This document shows positions 24,585 through 33,600 of a stretch of 64,000 nt of DNA, piece after piece. The notes under the pieces were generated by a model, which was not told the DNA's origin, made no database searches, and worked only from the letters and a program-made list of their open reading frames with translations. A program made the translations under genes and the position numbers. Position 1 is the stretch's first letter; every line of letters starts with the position of its first letter. The DNA comes from Methylibium rhizosphaerae (GTDB lineage: Bacteria > Pseudomonadota > Gammaproteobacteria > Burkholderiales > Burkholderiaceae_C): positions 41,364-105,363 of the forward strand of contig NZ_SWAR01000018.1 in assembly GCF_006386545.1 (NCBI RefSeq), written 5' to 3'.

Positions 24585-25253
24585 ATGCGCCTACACCTCC
24601 TGACCCTTCCCCTGCTGCTGGCTGCCGGCGTGCTGGCGAGCCCGTTCGCCGCCGCGCAGAACACCCCTGCCCAGCCCGCGGGGCAGCAGCAGCCGGCCAA
24701 CGAGCAGGTCATCGTGCCGCAGGTGGACCGGCGCGACGTGAAGCTGCCGCGCTTCCCGTCGAAGGACTTCGAGGCGGGCCTGTTCGCCGGCACCTACCAG
24801 ACCGAGAACTTCGGCTCCAACCTGGTGACGGGCCTGCGCCTGGGCTATCACGTGACCGAGGACTTCTTCGTCGAGGCCGCCTACGCCCAGACGAAGGTGA
24901 GCGACGAATCCTTCCGGCAGATCCTGCCCGGCGGCGTGTTCGGCCGGCCGGAAGAGAAGCTCACCTACTACAACCTGTCGGTCGGCTACAACCTGCTGCC
25001 CGGCGAGGTGTTCATCGGCAAGAGCATCGCCAAGGCCAATGCGATCTACCTGATCGCCGGCATCGGCAGCACGAAGTTCAACCAGAAATCGAGCCAGACC
25101 TACAACTTCGGCCTGGGCACCCGGCTCATGCTGAAGGACTGGGCCGCCGTGCAGGTGGACCTGCGCGACCACATCTTCTCGATGGACCTGCTGGGCCAGC
25201 GCAAGAGCACCCAGAACCTCGAGCTGACCGCCGGCATCACTTTCTTCTTCTGA
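24585..25253 (+). CDS. Outer-membrane beta-barrel protein
   Basis: A 222-residue protein with a signal peptide (cleaved after FAAAQ or nearby), a Pro/Gln-rich linker (about 28-50) and an eight-strand type barrel. The terminal strand ends in ITFFF, the C-terminal Phe signal for BAM insertion. Barrel size and spacing resemble the C-terminal half of the upstream SH3-barrel protein, so the pair may have arisen by duplication. It starts 5 bases after the previous stop. No enzyme motif is present; it is probably a structural part of the same envelope complex. Confidence 0.78.
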   Translation: MRLHLLTLPLLLAAGVLASPFAAAQNTPAQPAGQQQPANEQVIVPQVDRRDVKLPRFPSKDFEAGLFAGTYQTENFGSNLVTGLRLGYHVTEDFFVEAAYAQTKVSDESFRQILPGGVFGRPEEKLTYYNLSVGYNLLPGEVFIGKSIAKANAIYLIAGIGSTKFNQKSSQTYNFGLGTRLMLKDWAAVQVDLRDHIFSMDLLGQRKSTQNLELTAGITFFF

Positions 25254-25265
25254 CCCGCAGCCACC

Positions 25266-25787
25266 ATGATGAAGACGCTGTACACCTGTCTTGTCCGATC
25301 CGGCCGCGCGCTGGCTGGCGCCGCGCTCGCGGCCTGCACCGTGGCGGCCTCAGCGGCTGTCGTGCCGCAGGCGCCGGCCCCTGACTTCACGCTGCGCACG
25401 ATGAACGGCCCGAACCTGCGCCTGCAGGAACAACGCGGCCAGGTCGTGATGGTGAACTTCTGGGCCACCTGGTGCGGACCGTGCCGCCAGGAGATGCCGC
25501 ACCTCAACAAGCTGTACGACAAGTACAAGAACTCGGGCTTCGTGCTGCTGGGCGTCAACATCGACGACGACGCGCTGAAGGCAACCGACCTCGCCAACAA
25601 GCTGGGGCTCAAGTTCCCGGTGCTGCTCGACACCGACAAGAAGGTGAGCCGCACCTACGACATGAACGCGATGCCGGCCACGCTCCTGATCGACCGCGAC
25701 GGCAAGGTGCGCTACATCCACCGCGGCTATCGCGACGGCTTCGAACTCACCTACGACAAGCAGATCCGGGAATTGGTGAAGGAATGA
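25266..25787 (+). CDS. TlpA/ResA-type thioredoxin, membrane-bound or periplasmic
   Basis: A 173-residue thioredoxin-like protein. The N-terminal hydrophobic segment ends in LAAC (Cys24), which could be a lipobox, or in a Sec site near ASA. The domain from about 36 holds PDFTLRTMNGP and the redox centre WCGPC (Cys70 and Cys73), a cis-Pro in MPATLLID and the central insertion GVNIDDD typical of TlpA/ResA. Such proteins reduce disulfides of apocytochromes or other Cys proteins. Here it probably prepares the CXXCH-type lipoproteins or the Cys-rich DUF4266 product next to it. Confidence 0.88.
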   Translation: MMKTLYTCLVRSGRALAGAALAACTVAASAAVVPQAPAPDFTLRTMNGPNLRLQEQRGQVVMVNFWATWCGPCRQEMPHLNKLYDKYKNSGFVLLGVNIDDDALKATDLANKLGLKFPVLLDTDKKVSRTYDMNAMPATLLIDRDGKVRYIHRGYRDGFELTYDKQIRELVKE

Positions 25788-26020
25788 ATGCCACCTTGCG
25801 CCTGGCCTGCGCGGCCGTGCTGTGCGCCTGCGCGGCACTTGCGGGCTGTGGTTCCATCGAGCCCTGGGTGAAGCCCTATGAACGCGAGAAGCTGGCCGAT
25901 CCGGTGATGCAGTTCTCGCGGCACAGCCTGCCCGAGCGGCACCGGGAACACGTGCGGGTGGTGCGCGAGGGCGGACGCGGCGCGACCGGCGTGCAGGGGG
26001 GCGGCTGTGGCTGCAACTGA
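25784..26020 (+). CDS. DUF4266 small Cys-rich lipoprotein
   Basis: A 78-residue lipoprotein with lipobox LAGC (Cys22) and the DUF4266 signature: WVKPYEREKLADPVMQF in the middle and a C-terminal GGGCGCN. Before it is GRGATG, which loosely resembles the Ser/Thr-Gly-Ala-Thr site used by ApbE. DUF4266 genes are usually found with DUF3570, TlpA and ApbE genes, as here, yet their function is unknown. The start overlaps the tlpA stop by 4 bases and the end overlaps the DUF3570 start by 14. Confidence 0.85.
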   Translation: MNATLRLACAAVLCACAALAGCGSIEPWVKPYEREKLADPVMQFSRHSLPERHREHVRVVREGGRGATGVQGGGCGCN

Positions 26021-27152
26021 CGACAGGTTCGACAAGAAGGTCGACAAGAGGGCTGAAAAGAGGGCTGAAAAGACGGCTGAAAGGAGGGCGACCGCCACGC
26101 TCATCGGCGTCATCGCCTCCGGCACTGCCGGTGCGGCCACGCTGCCCGAAGACCAGGCCGAGGCGATGTTCCACGTCTACGACGGCGGCGGCGTCACGGC
26201 CACCGGCCCGGCGCTGCTGGTGCGCAAGAGCCTGGCCGACAAGGTGTCGCTGTCGGCGTCGTACTACCTCGACGCGGTGAGCAACGCCTCCATCGACGTG
26301 GTGACCACGGCCAGCCCGTTCAAGGAAAAGCGCAATGCGTTCACCGTGGGCGCCGACTACCTGGTGCGCGACTCGCTGCTGTCGATCTCAGCCGAGACCA
26401 GCAAGGAGCCCGACTACAAGGCCGACGCGGTGACGCTGGGTGTCTCGCAGGAAGTCTTCGGCGGGATGACCACCGTGAGCCTGGGCTACACCCGCGGCTC
26501 CGACAAGGTGGGCAAGAAGGATGAGGGCTTCTTCGACTACGCACGCCACTGGCAGTACCGCCTGGGCGTCACCCAGATCCTCACGCCGCGGCTGCTGGCG
26601 AGCCTCAACTACGAGGTGGTGTCCGACGACGGCTACCTGGGCAACCCGTACCGCGCCGCACGCGTGTTCGGGGCTGCGGTGCCCGAGCGCAACCCGCGCA
26701 CGCGCTCCAGCCGCGCCATCAAGGCCAGCGTGATCGCAGACCTCGGCGCGCGCAACTCGGTGCGCGGCGAGTACCGCTACTTCTGGGACACCTGGGCCAT
26801 CAAGGCGCACACCGTCGACCTTGCCTACAGCCGCTGGTTCGGGGACCAATGGCTGGCCGACGCGACGCTGCGCTACTACACGCAGGACAAGGCGCTGTTC
26901 TACAGCGACAACGCCGCCACCGAAACCCGCTACGTCTCGCGCAACCGGCAGCTGTCCACCTTCAACAGCGTCGGCCTGGGCGCCAAGCTGTCGTACGCGT
27001 GGAAGAAGGTGCCCGGCCAGTACGAGATCAAGCTCAACGGGGCGTACGAGTTCGTGCGCTTCAAGTTCAAGGACTTCACCGACATCCGCAGCGGCAACCT
27101 GTACTCGTTCGACGCCAACGTGTTGCAGCTTTTCGTGTCGGCCACTTACTGA
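26007..27152 (+). CDS. DUF3570 outer-membrane beta-barrel protein
   Basis: A 381-residue protein of the DUF3570 family, with markers VRKSLADKVSLSASYYLD, SAETSKEPDYKADAV and RYYTQDKALFYSD. It should form a 12-16-stranded barrel; the last residue is Tyr. The N-terminus is odd: about 29 highly charged residues containing three KRAE-like repeats precede a short hydrophobic segment (TLIGVIASGTAGA) that must serve as the signal. GTG at 26007 is the only start that includes this segment, and it overlaps the DUF4266 gene. Often encoded with DUF4266; presumably its barrel partner. Confidence 0.85.
   Translation: MAATDDRFDKKVDKRAEKRAEKTAERRATATLIGVIASGTAGAATLPEDQAEAMFHVYDGGGVTATGPALLVRKSLADKVSLSASYYLDAVSNASIDVVTTASPFKEKRNAFTVGADYLVRDSLLSISAETSKEPDYKADAVTLGVSQEVFGGMTTVSLGYTRGSDKVGKKDEGFFDYARHWQYRLGVTQILTPRLLASLNYEVVSDDGYLGNPYRAARVFGAAVPERNPRTRSSRAIKASVIADLGARNSVRGEYRYFWDTWAIKAHTVDLAYSRWFGDQWLADATLRYYTQDKALFYSDNAATETRYVSRNRQLSTFNSVGLGAKLSYAWKKVPGQYEIKLNGAYEFVRFKFKDFTDIRSGNLYSFDANVLQLFVSATY
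26046..26081 (+). repeat. Three 12-bp tandem repeats inside the DUF3570 gene
   Basis: Three consecutive 12-base units, AAGAGGGCTGAA twice and AAGACGGCTGAA once, encode KRAE, KRAE, KTAE in the charged N-terminal extension of the DUF3570 protein. Being a multiple of three, unit gain or loss would change length without frameshift. Confidence 0.85.
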
Positions 27153-27165
27153 GACTGAGGGCAGC

Positions 27166-27747
27166 ATGTTCTTCATTCGTCTTTGCCGCGCCTTTGCCGC
27201 CCTTTCGATCGCCTTCGCATCGACCGCCTGGGCTGCCGACGCTCCCGCGCCCGCAGCGGCGGCCAGTGCACCCGAGGCCGCCGCCTCGGCCCCGGCCCGG
27301 CCCGCCAGCCTCGATGCCCGCATCCAGGAGGTCAAGGGCGACGTGATCCGCCTGAACCGCGACCTGCTGGTGCTGGAAGAGGAGCTGCTGTTCCCGGCCA
27401 ACACCCAGGTGGCGCTGTTCGTGTCGATGGACGTGGGCAAGCTGTTCGAGCTGGAGTCGGTGCAGATCAAGCTCGACGACAAGGTGATCACGAACTACCT
27501 GTACACCCCGCTCGAAGTGCAGGCCCTGCACCGCGGCGGCGTGCAGCGGGTGCATGTGGGCAACCTGAAGTCGGGCGAACACGAGATCGTGGCGTTCTTC
27601 ACCGGCAAGGGCCCGCACGATCGCGACTACAAGCGCGGCACCACCATCAGGTTTGAAAAAGGCACCGACGCGAAGTACATCGAACTGCAGATCAAGGACT
27701 CCGCCGGCAAGCTCCAGCCGGAGTTCGAGGTGAAAGTCTGGCAATAA
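27166..27747 (+). CDS. Exported periplasmic protein of unknown function
   Basis: A 193-residue protein with a signal peptide (about 1-24, cleaved after STAWA) and an Ala/Pro-rich linker (24-47). The rest is predicted mostly beta, with conserved-looking LLFPANTQVALFVSMDVG, YLYTPLEVQALHRGG and EHEIVAFFTGKG segments; it looks like an immunoglobulin-type beta sandwich. No catalytic motif, haem site or lipobox. The gene sits between DUF3570 and the first TPR gene, 5 bases before the latter, so it is part of the operon and may be a periplasmic link between barrel and TPR proteins. Confidence 0.72.
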   Translation: MFFIRLCRAFAALSIAFASTAWAADAPAPAAAASAPEAAASAPARPASLDARIQEVKGDVIRLNRDLLVLEEELLFPANTQVALFVSMDVGKLFELESVQIKLDDKVITNYLYTPLEVQALHRGGVQRVHVGNLKSGEHEIVAFFTGKGPHDRDYKRGTTIRFEKGTDAKYIELQIKDSAGKLQPEFEVKVWQ

Positions 27748-27752
27748 CCCCC

Positions 27753-29648
27753 ATGGCTGCACGCAGTTCTTCCAGGTTCAAGTCGCTGCGGCGGCTCGCC
27801 GTCGCAGCGGCCTGCGCGGGCGCCATGTCGGCGGCGCCCGCGGCCGATGTGCAGCAGCACGTGCTCAAGGACCCGCACTACGGCGACACGCTGTTCCATT
27901 TCTTCCAGGACCGCTACTTCACCTCGATCACCACGCTGATGGTGTCGCAGCACTTCGACCGCGTGTCGCAGCATGCCGACGAGGCCGAGCTGCTGCGCGG
28001 CGGCATGCTGCTGTCGTACGGGCTGCACCGCGAGGCCGGCGAGATCTTCGCGCAGCTCATCGACCGCAGCGCCACGCCGGCAGTGCGCGACCGCGCCTGG
28101 TTCTACCTCGCCAAGATCCGCTACCAGCGCGGCTTCACCGCCGAGGCCGAAGCGGCGATGGCCCGCATCGAGAAGAACCTGCCGCCCGCGCTCGAAGAGG
28201 AGCGGATGCTGCTGCAGGCCAACATGCTGCTGGCGCGCGGCGAATACGCGGCCGCGGCCGAGGTGCTCAAGGCGCCGGCCGCCAAGGCCGAGGCCGGGCA
28301 GTACGCGCGCTACAACCTGGGCGTGGCGCTGGTGAAGGGCGGCGATGCCAAGGCCGGCTCCGAGATGCTCGACGCGCTGGGCAAGGCGCCCGCGCTGACC
28401 GAGGAGTTCCGCAACCTGCGCGACAAGGCCAACGTGGCGCTCGGCTTCACCGCGCTGCAGAACCAGGAGCCGCATCTCGCACGCGGCTACCTCGAGCGGG
28501 TGCGCCTGAACGGCCCCCATTCCAACAAGGCGCTGCTCGGCTTCGGCTGGGCCGCCGCCGAAATGAAGGACGCGAAGCTGGCCCTGGTGCCGTGGACCGA
28601 GCTCGCCACCCGCGACGCCAGCGACTCCGCGGTGCTCGAGGCGCGCATCGCCGTGCCCTACGCCTATGCCGAGCTGGGCGCCTTCGGCCAGGCGCTCGAC
28701 CGCTACAACGAGGCGGTGGCCGAATTCGAGCGTGAGGGCCGTGCCCTCGACGAAACCATTGCCGCCATCCGCGCCGGCAAGCTGGTTCAGGGGCTGGCCG
28801 AGAGCAACCCGGGCGACGAGATGGGCTGGTTCTGGAACATCCGCGAACTGCCGGAGATGCCGCATGGCCGTCACCTGTCGCAGGTGATGGCCCAGCACGA
28901 GTTCCAGGAGGCCTTCAAGAACTGGCGCGACCTGCAGTTCCTGCACCGCAACCTGCAGCGCTGGCAGGACAACCTGGGCGTCTTCACCGACATGCTCGAC
29001 AACCGCCGCAAGGCCTTCACCGACCGCCTGCCGCAGGTGCGGGCCAAGGCCAGCGAGACGGGACTGCCGCAGCTGCAGCAGCAGGCCGGCGCGCTGTCCC
29101 GGGAACTCGCCGAAGTCGAGGCCTCTGCCGATGCCGGGGCGCTTGCCGACGAACGGGAGCGTGCCCTGATCGAGCGGATCGACGGCGTGCGTGCCACGCT
29201 GGAGCAGCTGGATCCCAAGGACCCGGAAACCGCCGCGACCCGCGAACGCTATCGCCTGGCCGCCGGCGCCATGACCTGGCAGCTGGCCCAGCACTACCCG
29301 AACCGGCTCTGGGAAGCGAAAAAGGGCCAGAAGACCCTCGAAGCGCAGCTCGTCGAGGCTCAACGCCGTGACGCCGCGCTGGCCCAGGCCCAGAAGGACG
29401 AGCCGGTGCGCTTCGACAAGTTCGGCGAGCGCATCGCCGCGCTGAACCCGCGCATCGCCGCGCTGCTGCCGCGGGTGGTCGCGCTCGGCAACGAGCAGCA
29501 GCAGCAGGTGCAGGACATCGCAGTGGCCGAGCTGTCGCGCCAGAAGGAGCGCCTGGCCGTGTATGCGACGCAGGCGCGGTTCGCGCTGGCGCAGCTGTAC
29601 GACCGCGCCATCGCCACCAGGAGTGCAGATGACACGCCCAAGCAATAG
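27753..29648 (+). CDS. Periplasmic TPR protein with C-terminal coiled coil
   Basis: A 631-residue exported protein; the signal peptide ends near AAPAAD (about 31). Residues about 40-340 are degenerate tetratricopeptide repeats (ELLRGGMLLSYGLHREAGEIF, ARYNLGVALVKGGDAKAGSEML), and about 420-620 is a long coiled coil rich in E, Q, R and A. TPR proteins of this size serve as periplasmic scaffolds in Glt-type trans-envelope complexes. The gene overlaps the next TPR gene by 20 bases. I do not recognise a named family. Confidence 0.75.
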   Translation: MAARSSSRFKSLRRLAVAAACAGAMSAAPAADVQQHVLKDPHYGDTLFHFFQDRYFTSITTLMVSQHFDRVSQHADEAELLRGGMLLSYGLHREAGEIFAQLIDRSATPAVRDRAWFYLAKIRYQRGFTAEAEAAMARIEKNLPPALEEERMLLQANMLLARGEYAAAAEVLKAPAAKAEAGQYARYNLGVALVKGGDAKAGSEMLDALGKAPALTEEFRNLRDKANVALGFTALQNQEPHLARGYLERVRLNGPHSNKALLGFGWAAAEMKDAKLALVPWTELATRDASDSAVLEARIAVPYAYAELGAFGQALDRYNEAVAEFEREGRALDETIAAIRAGKLVQGLAESNPGDEMGWFWNIRELPEMPHGRHLSQVMAQHEFQEAFKNWRDLQFLHRNLQRWQDNLGVFTDMLDNRRKAFTDRLPQVRAKASETGLPQLQQQAGALSRELAEVEASADAGALADERERALIERIDGVRATLEQLDPKDPETAATRERYRLAAGAMTWQLAQHYPNRLWEAKKGQKTLEAQLVEAQRRDAALAQAQKDEPVRFDKFGERIAALNPRIAALLPRVVALGNEQQQQVQDIAVAELSRQKERLAVYATQARFALAQLYDRAIATRSADDTPKQ

Positions 29649-32517
29649 GACCACCCGCCTGGTGGCCGTGCTCGTCGCGTGCGGCCTGCTCAGCGCCTGT
29701 GCAGGCAGGCGCAAGGGCACGCTCGAGGAAGAGGTCACCCTCAGAAGCCTGGCCGGCCGCACCGTGGTCGTGACCGAGGACCGGGGCATCAAGGCCACCG
29801 AGGAGCAGGCGATCGCCGCCTACAAGAAGTTCCTCGAGGTGGCGCCGAATGCACCGCAGCGGGCCGAAGCCATCCGCCGCCTGGGCGATCTCGAGATGGA
29901 CCATGCCGACAACCGCTTCGCCAGCGGCGAGCCGGTGGCCGGCCCGGTGGCGGCGGCCTCGCCGGGAACGCCCGCCTCGGGCGCTCAGCCGGGCGACGGC
30001 CCCGACTACCGGTCGGCGGTGGCGCACTACCAGCGCTACCTCAAGGACTATCCGGACGACCCCAACAACGACCGCGTGCTCTACCAGCTCGCCCGTGCCC
30101 AGGAGCAGGCCGGCGACCTGGAAGGCTCGCTCAAGACCCTGGACCGGCTGGCCCTGGGCGCGCCCAAGACCATCTACCGGGACGAAGCCAACTTCCGCCG
30201 CGGCGAGCTGCTGTTCTCGCTGCGCGAATACGTGAAGGCCGAGCAGGCCTACGCCACCGTGCTCAAGGGCGACTCGGCCAATCCGTATCGCGAGCGTGCG
30301 CTCTACATGCAGGGCTGGTCGCAGTTCAAGCAGGGGCGGCTCGACGAGTCGTTGCATTCCTTCTTCGGCGTGCTCGACCTCAAGGTGGCCAACAAGGGCG
30401 ACGAAGGCGGGCTGGACAACATCCCCGGCCTCACCCGCGCCGACCGCGAGCTGGTGGAAGACACCTTCCGCGTGGCCAGCATCAGCCTGGCCAACCTGCA
30501 GGGGGCCGAGTCCATCCCGGCCTACGTCAACACGCCCGAGCGAAAGAGCTACGAGTTCCGGGTGTACGAGCAGCTCGGGGCCCTGTACCTCAAGCAGGAA
30601 CGGGTGAAGGACGCGGCCGACACGCTGGGCCTGTTCGCACGGCGCGACCCGCTGCATGCGCAGGCGCCGCAGCTGCAGGCGCAGGTGATCGACATCTACC
30701 AGGAGAACGGCTTCGGCAGCCTGGCGCTCGACGCGAAGAAGGACTACGTGTCGCGCTACGGCATCGACAGCGAGTTCCGCCGCGCCAACCCGGCGGGCTG
30801 GGAGCGGGCGCAACCGCTGGTGAAGACCCACCTCACCGAGCTGGCGCGCCATCACCATGCGCTGGCGCAGAAGAGCAAGGCGAGCGCCGACTACCAGGAG
30901 GCGGTGCGCTGGTACCGCGCCTACATCGCGTCGTTCCCCACCGACCCCGACACCGCGCAGAACAACTTCCTGCTGGCCGAGCTGCTGTACGAAGACAGGC
31001 AGTACGCCGCGGCCGCGGTCGAATACGAAAAGACCGCCTACCAGTATCCGCAGCACGCGAAGAGCGCCGACGCCGGCTATGCCGCGCTGCTGGCCTATGC
31101 CGAGCAGGAAAAGCGCGTGGCGCCTGCCGAGCTGCCCGCACTGCAGCGCACGAGCGTCGACAGCGCCTTGCGCTTTGCGCAGGCCTTCCAGTCCGACACG
31201 CGCAACGGCCCGGTGCTCACGAACGCGGCCGAGAAGCTGTTCAACCTGCGTGACGGCGAGCAGGCGTCCAAGGTGGCCCGGCAGGTGCTCGACCTCAACC
31301 CGCCCGCTTCGGCTGCCAACCGCCGCGTGGCCTGGACGGTGATCGCGCACACGGCGTTCGACCGCGCCGCCTACGACGTGGCCGAACAGGCCTACGGCGA
31401 GGTGCTGGCGCTCACCCCCGAGAAGGAGGCCGGCCGCAGCGAACTGGTCGAGCGGGTGGCCGCCTCGATCTACAAGCAGGGCGAGATCGCGCGCGACGCC
31501 GGCGACCTGCGCCGCGCCGTGGGTCACTTCGAACGGGTGGCGATCGCCGCGCCGCAGTCGGCGGTGCGCGCCACCGCACAGTACGACGCGGCGGCCGCGC
31601 TGATCACGCTGAAGGACTGGGACGCGGCCACCCGCAGCCTCGAGGACTTCCGCCAGCGGTATCCCAACCACCCGCTGCAGGCCGAGGTGGGCAACAAGCT
31701 GGCCGTGGCCTATGTCGAGAAGGGCCAGTGGGCGCAGGCTGCCGGCGAGTTCGAGCGGGTGGCCAACACCAGCAAGGACCCGCAGCTGGCACGGCAGGCG
31801 CTGTGGCAGGCCGCCGAGCTGCACGAGAAGGGCGCCGAAAAGGGCGGCTCGCGAGCCGCCGCGGTGAAGACCTGGGAGCGCTACGTCAAGCAGTATCCGC
31901 AGCCCTTCGAGCCGGCCATGGAGGCGCGCTGGCGCCTGGCGAAGCTGGCCCGCGCCGACGGCAACGCGGCCCGCGAGCTGGCCCTCATGAAAGAGATCTT
32001 CCAGGCCGACAAGGCAGCGGGCGGCGCGCGTACCGAACGCACCCGCTACCTGGGCGCTACCGCGGCGCTGGCGATGGCCGAGCCGGTGTATGCCGAGTAC
32101 CGCAAGGTGGCGCTGGTGGAGCCGCTGGCGAAGCAGCTCAAGCTCAAGAAGGCCAGGATGGAAGAGGTGCTGAAGGCCTATGCGGTGGCCACCGACTACG
32201 GCGTGGCCGACGTGACCACCGCCGCCACCTACCACGTGGCCGCGCTCTACCAGGACTTCGGCAAGGCGCTGATGACCTCGCAGCGGCCCAGGAAGCTGTC
32301 GAAGGTGGAGCTGGAGCAATACAACGTGATGCTCGAGGAGCAGGCCTTCCCGTTCGAGGAAAAGGCCTTCGAGCTGCACGAGGTGAATGCGAAGCGGGCC
32401 AGCGAAGGCATCTACGACCAGTGGGTGAAGAACAGCTTCAAGGCGCTGGGCGAGTTGCGGCCGGTGCGCTACGGCAAGGTCGAACGCAGCGAAGGAGCGG
32501 TGCATGAGATCCGCTGA
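29629..32517 (+). CDS. Large TPR lipoprotein
   Basis: A 962-residue lipoprotein with lipobox LSAC (Cys about 23) and at least a dozen tetratricopeptide-like repeats throughout (VAHYQRYLKDYPDDPNNDRVLYQLA, FLLAELLYEDRQYAAAAVEYEK in parts). Size and repeat style recall the big TPR scaffolds of the Myxococcus Glt machinery, such as GltE and AgmK/GltI. It probably spans the periplasm, anchored in the outer membrane. The start overlaps the previous gene by 20 bases and the end overlaps the next by 14, so the three TPR genes are tightly coupled. Confidence 0.78.
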   Translation: MTRPSNRTTRLVAVLVACGLLSACAGRRKGTLEEEVTLRSLAGRTVVVTEDRGIKATEEQAIAAYKKFLEVAPNAPQRAEAIRRLGDLEMDHADNRFASGEPVAGPVAAASPGTPASGAQPGDGPDYRSAVAHYQRYLKDYPDDPNNDRVLYQLARAQEQAGDLEGSLKTLDRLALGAPKTIYRDEANFRRGELLFSLREYVKAEQAYATVLKGDSANPYRERALYMQGWSQFKQGRLDESLHSFFGVLDLKVANKGDEGGLDNIPGLTRADRELVEDTFRVASISLANLQGAESIPAYVNTPERKSYEFRVYEQLGALYLKQERVKDAADTLGLFARRDPLHAQAPQLQAQVIDIYQENGFGSLALDAKKDYVSRYGIDSEFRRANPAGWERAQPLVKTHLTELARHHHALAQKSKASADYQEAVRWYRAYIASFPTDPDTAQNNFLLAELLYEDRQYAAAAVEYEKTAYQYPQHAKSADAGYAALLAYAEQEKRVAPAELPALQRTSVDSALRFAQAFQSDTRNGPVLTNAAEKLFNLRDGEQASKVARQVLDLNPPASAANRRVAWTVIAHTAFDRAAYDVAEQAYGEVLALTPEKEAGRSELVERVAASIYKQGEIARDAGDLRRAVGHFERVAIAAPQSAVRATAQYDAAAALITLKDWDAATRSLEDFRQRYPNHPLQAEVGNKLAVAYVEKGQWAQAAGEFERVANTSKDPQLARQALWQAAELHEKGAEKGGSRAAAVKTWERYVKQYPQPFEPAMEARWRLAKLARADGNAARELALMKEIFQADKAAGGARTERTRYLGATAALAMAEPVYAEYRKVALVEPLAKQLKLKKARMEEVLKAYAVATDYGVADVTTAATYHVAALYQDFGKALMTSQRPRKLSKVELEQYNVMLEEQAFPFEEKAFELHEVNAKRASEGIYDQWVKNSFKALGELRPVRYGKVERSEGAVHEIR

Positions 32518-33235
32518 CACGCTGAAGACCGCAGCCCTGCTGCTGGCGCTGTGTTCAACATTGGGCGGCTGCTCGTCGGTGGCCCAGCGCCTGCCGGCCT
32601 CGGTGCAGGCGGCGGCGAAGTCGGTGGTCGATGCGGTCACCCCTGCGGCGGTCGCAGCCAGCGCGCCCGCCGCCGCCCCGGAAGCGCGCCCCGAGCCCGA
32701 AGCGCCGGTGAGCCCGGCTGCGCAACGCACCTTCGACGACGCCTTGCGCGCCCTGCGGGCCGGTCGCGCCGAAGAGGCCGAGCGCGGCTTCGTGTCGCTC
32801 ACCCGGTCGAACCCGGAACTCGGCGGCCCGTTCGCCAACCTGGGCGTCATCTACCGCGAAGCGGGCAGGCTGCCCGAGTCGGCCAAGGCGCTCGAGGAGG
32901 CGGTGCGGGTGAACCCGCGGCAGGCGGTGTACTTCAACCAGCTGGGCATCACCTACCGGCACCAGGGCCAGTTCGCCAAGGCGCGCGAAGCCTACGAGCA
33001 GGCCGTCTCGCTCGACGCCCGGTACGCCTCGCCGCTGCTCAACCTCGGCATCCTGCACGACCTCTACCTGGGCGATGCCCGCCGTGCGCTGGAGCTGTAC
33101 GACCGCTACCTCGCACTGTCGCCGGCAGGTGATGCAACGGTAACCAAATGGATCGCCGACCTGAAGAATCGCAAGCCGGCGCCGATCACCGTGAGTCAGC
33201 AGGGCAGCAACGGCAGCGCGAAGGAGAAGGAATGA
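32504..33235 (+). CDS. Small TPR lipoprotein
   Basis: A 243-residue lipoprotein with lipobox LGGC (Cys23), an Ala/Pro-rich linker (about 40-72) and three to four canonical tetratricopeptide repeats (about 73-200), including PFANLGVIYREAGRLPESAKALEE and YFNQLGITYRHQGQF in parts. It resembles PilF/NlpI-size outer-membrane TPR lipoproteins. It overlaps its neighbours by 14 and 4 bases. Likely a pilotin or assembly factor for the complex; inferred from size and context. Confidence 0.78.
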   Translation: MRSADTLKTAALLLALCSTLGGCSSVAQRLPASVQAAAKSVVDAVTPAAVAASAPAAAPEARPEPEAPVSPAAQRTFDDALRALRAGRAEEAERGFVSLTRSNPELGGPFANLGVIYREAGRLPESAKALEEAVRVNPRQAVYFNQLGITYRHQGQFAKAREAYEQAVSLDARYASPLLNLGILHDLYLGDARRALELYDRYLALSPAGDATVTKWIADLKNRKPAPITVSQQGSNGSAKEKE

Positions 33236-33537
33236 AGCACATCGTCTTGACCCTGGCGATCCTGATCGTTGCGGCGGCAGCGCTGTTCGTGGCCCCGGCC
33301 TTTGCGCAGGACCGCGCCGACATCGACCGCACGCAGATCATCGGCAACCGCGAGCTGCCCAAGGTGCTGTACATCGTGCCCTGGAAGAAGCCGCTGCCCG
33401 GCGAGCTGGCAGGCCGCCCGGTGCAGAGCGTGCTCGACGAGGCGCTCGCACCGGTCGACCGCGATGTGTTCCGCCGCCAGGTGCAGTACGACGCGCAGCT
33501 GACCGCGCGCGAAGCTGCATCGAAGCAGGCCAAGTGA
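33232..33537 (+). CDS. Small exported protein of unknown function
   Basis: A 101-residue protein with a signal peptide (about 1-25, cleaved after APAFA) and a mature part of 76 residues with DRTQIIGNRELPKVLYIVPWKK as its most distinctive segment. No Cys, no TM after the signal. It overlaps the small TPR gene by 4 bases and is followed after 63 bases by the ExbB gene. The periplasmic location and position before the motor genes suggest a connector; I do not recognise the family. Confidence 0.68.
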   Translation: MKHIVLTLAILIVAAAALFVAPAFAQDRADIDRTQIIGNRELPKVLYIVPWKKPLPGELAGRPVQSVLDEALAPVDRDVFRRQVQYDAQLTAREAASKQAK

Positions 33538-33600
33538 CCCCCGTTTCCTGTTCCCCCCGTCTACGAGCAGACGAAAGAAAGACGTCTTAGGAGAGTGATG

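Noticed and set aside
29017..32850. A very long open frame on the minus strand opposite the TPR genes
   Set aside because: It is antisense to clearly coding TPR proteins; its translation is low-complexity (R, L, V, G, H-rich) as expected from high-G+C shadow frames. The same holds for 1132-3150 and 19917-23138.
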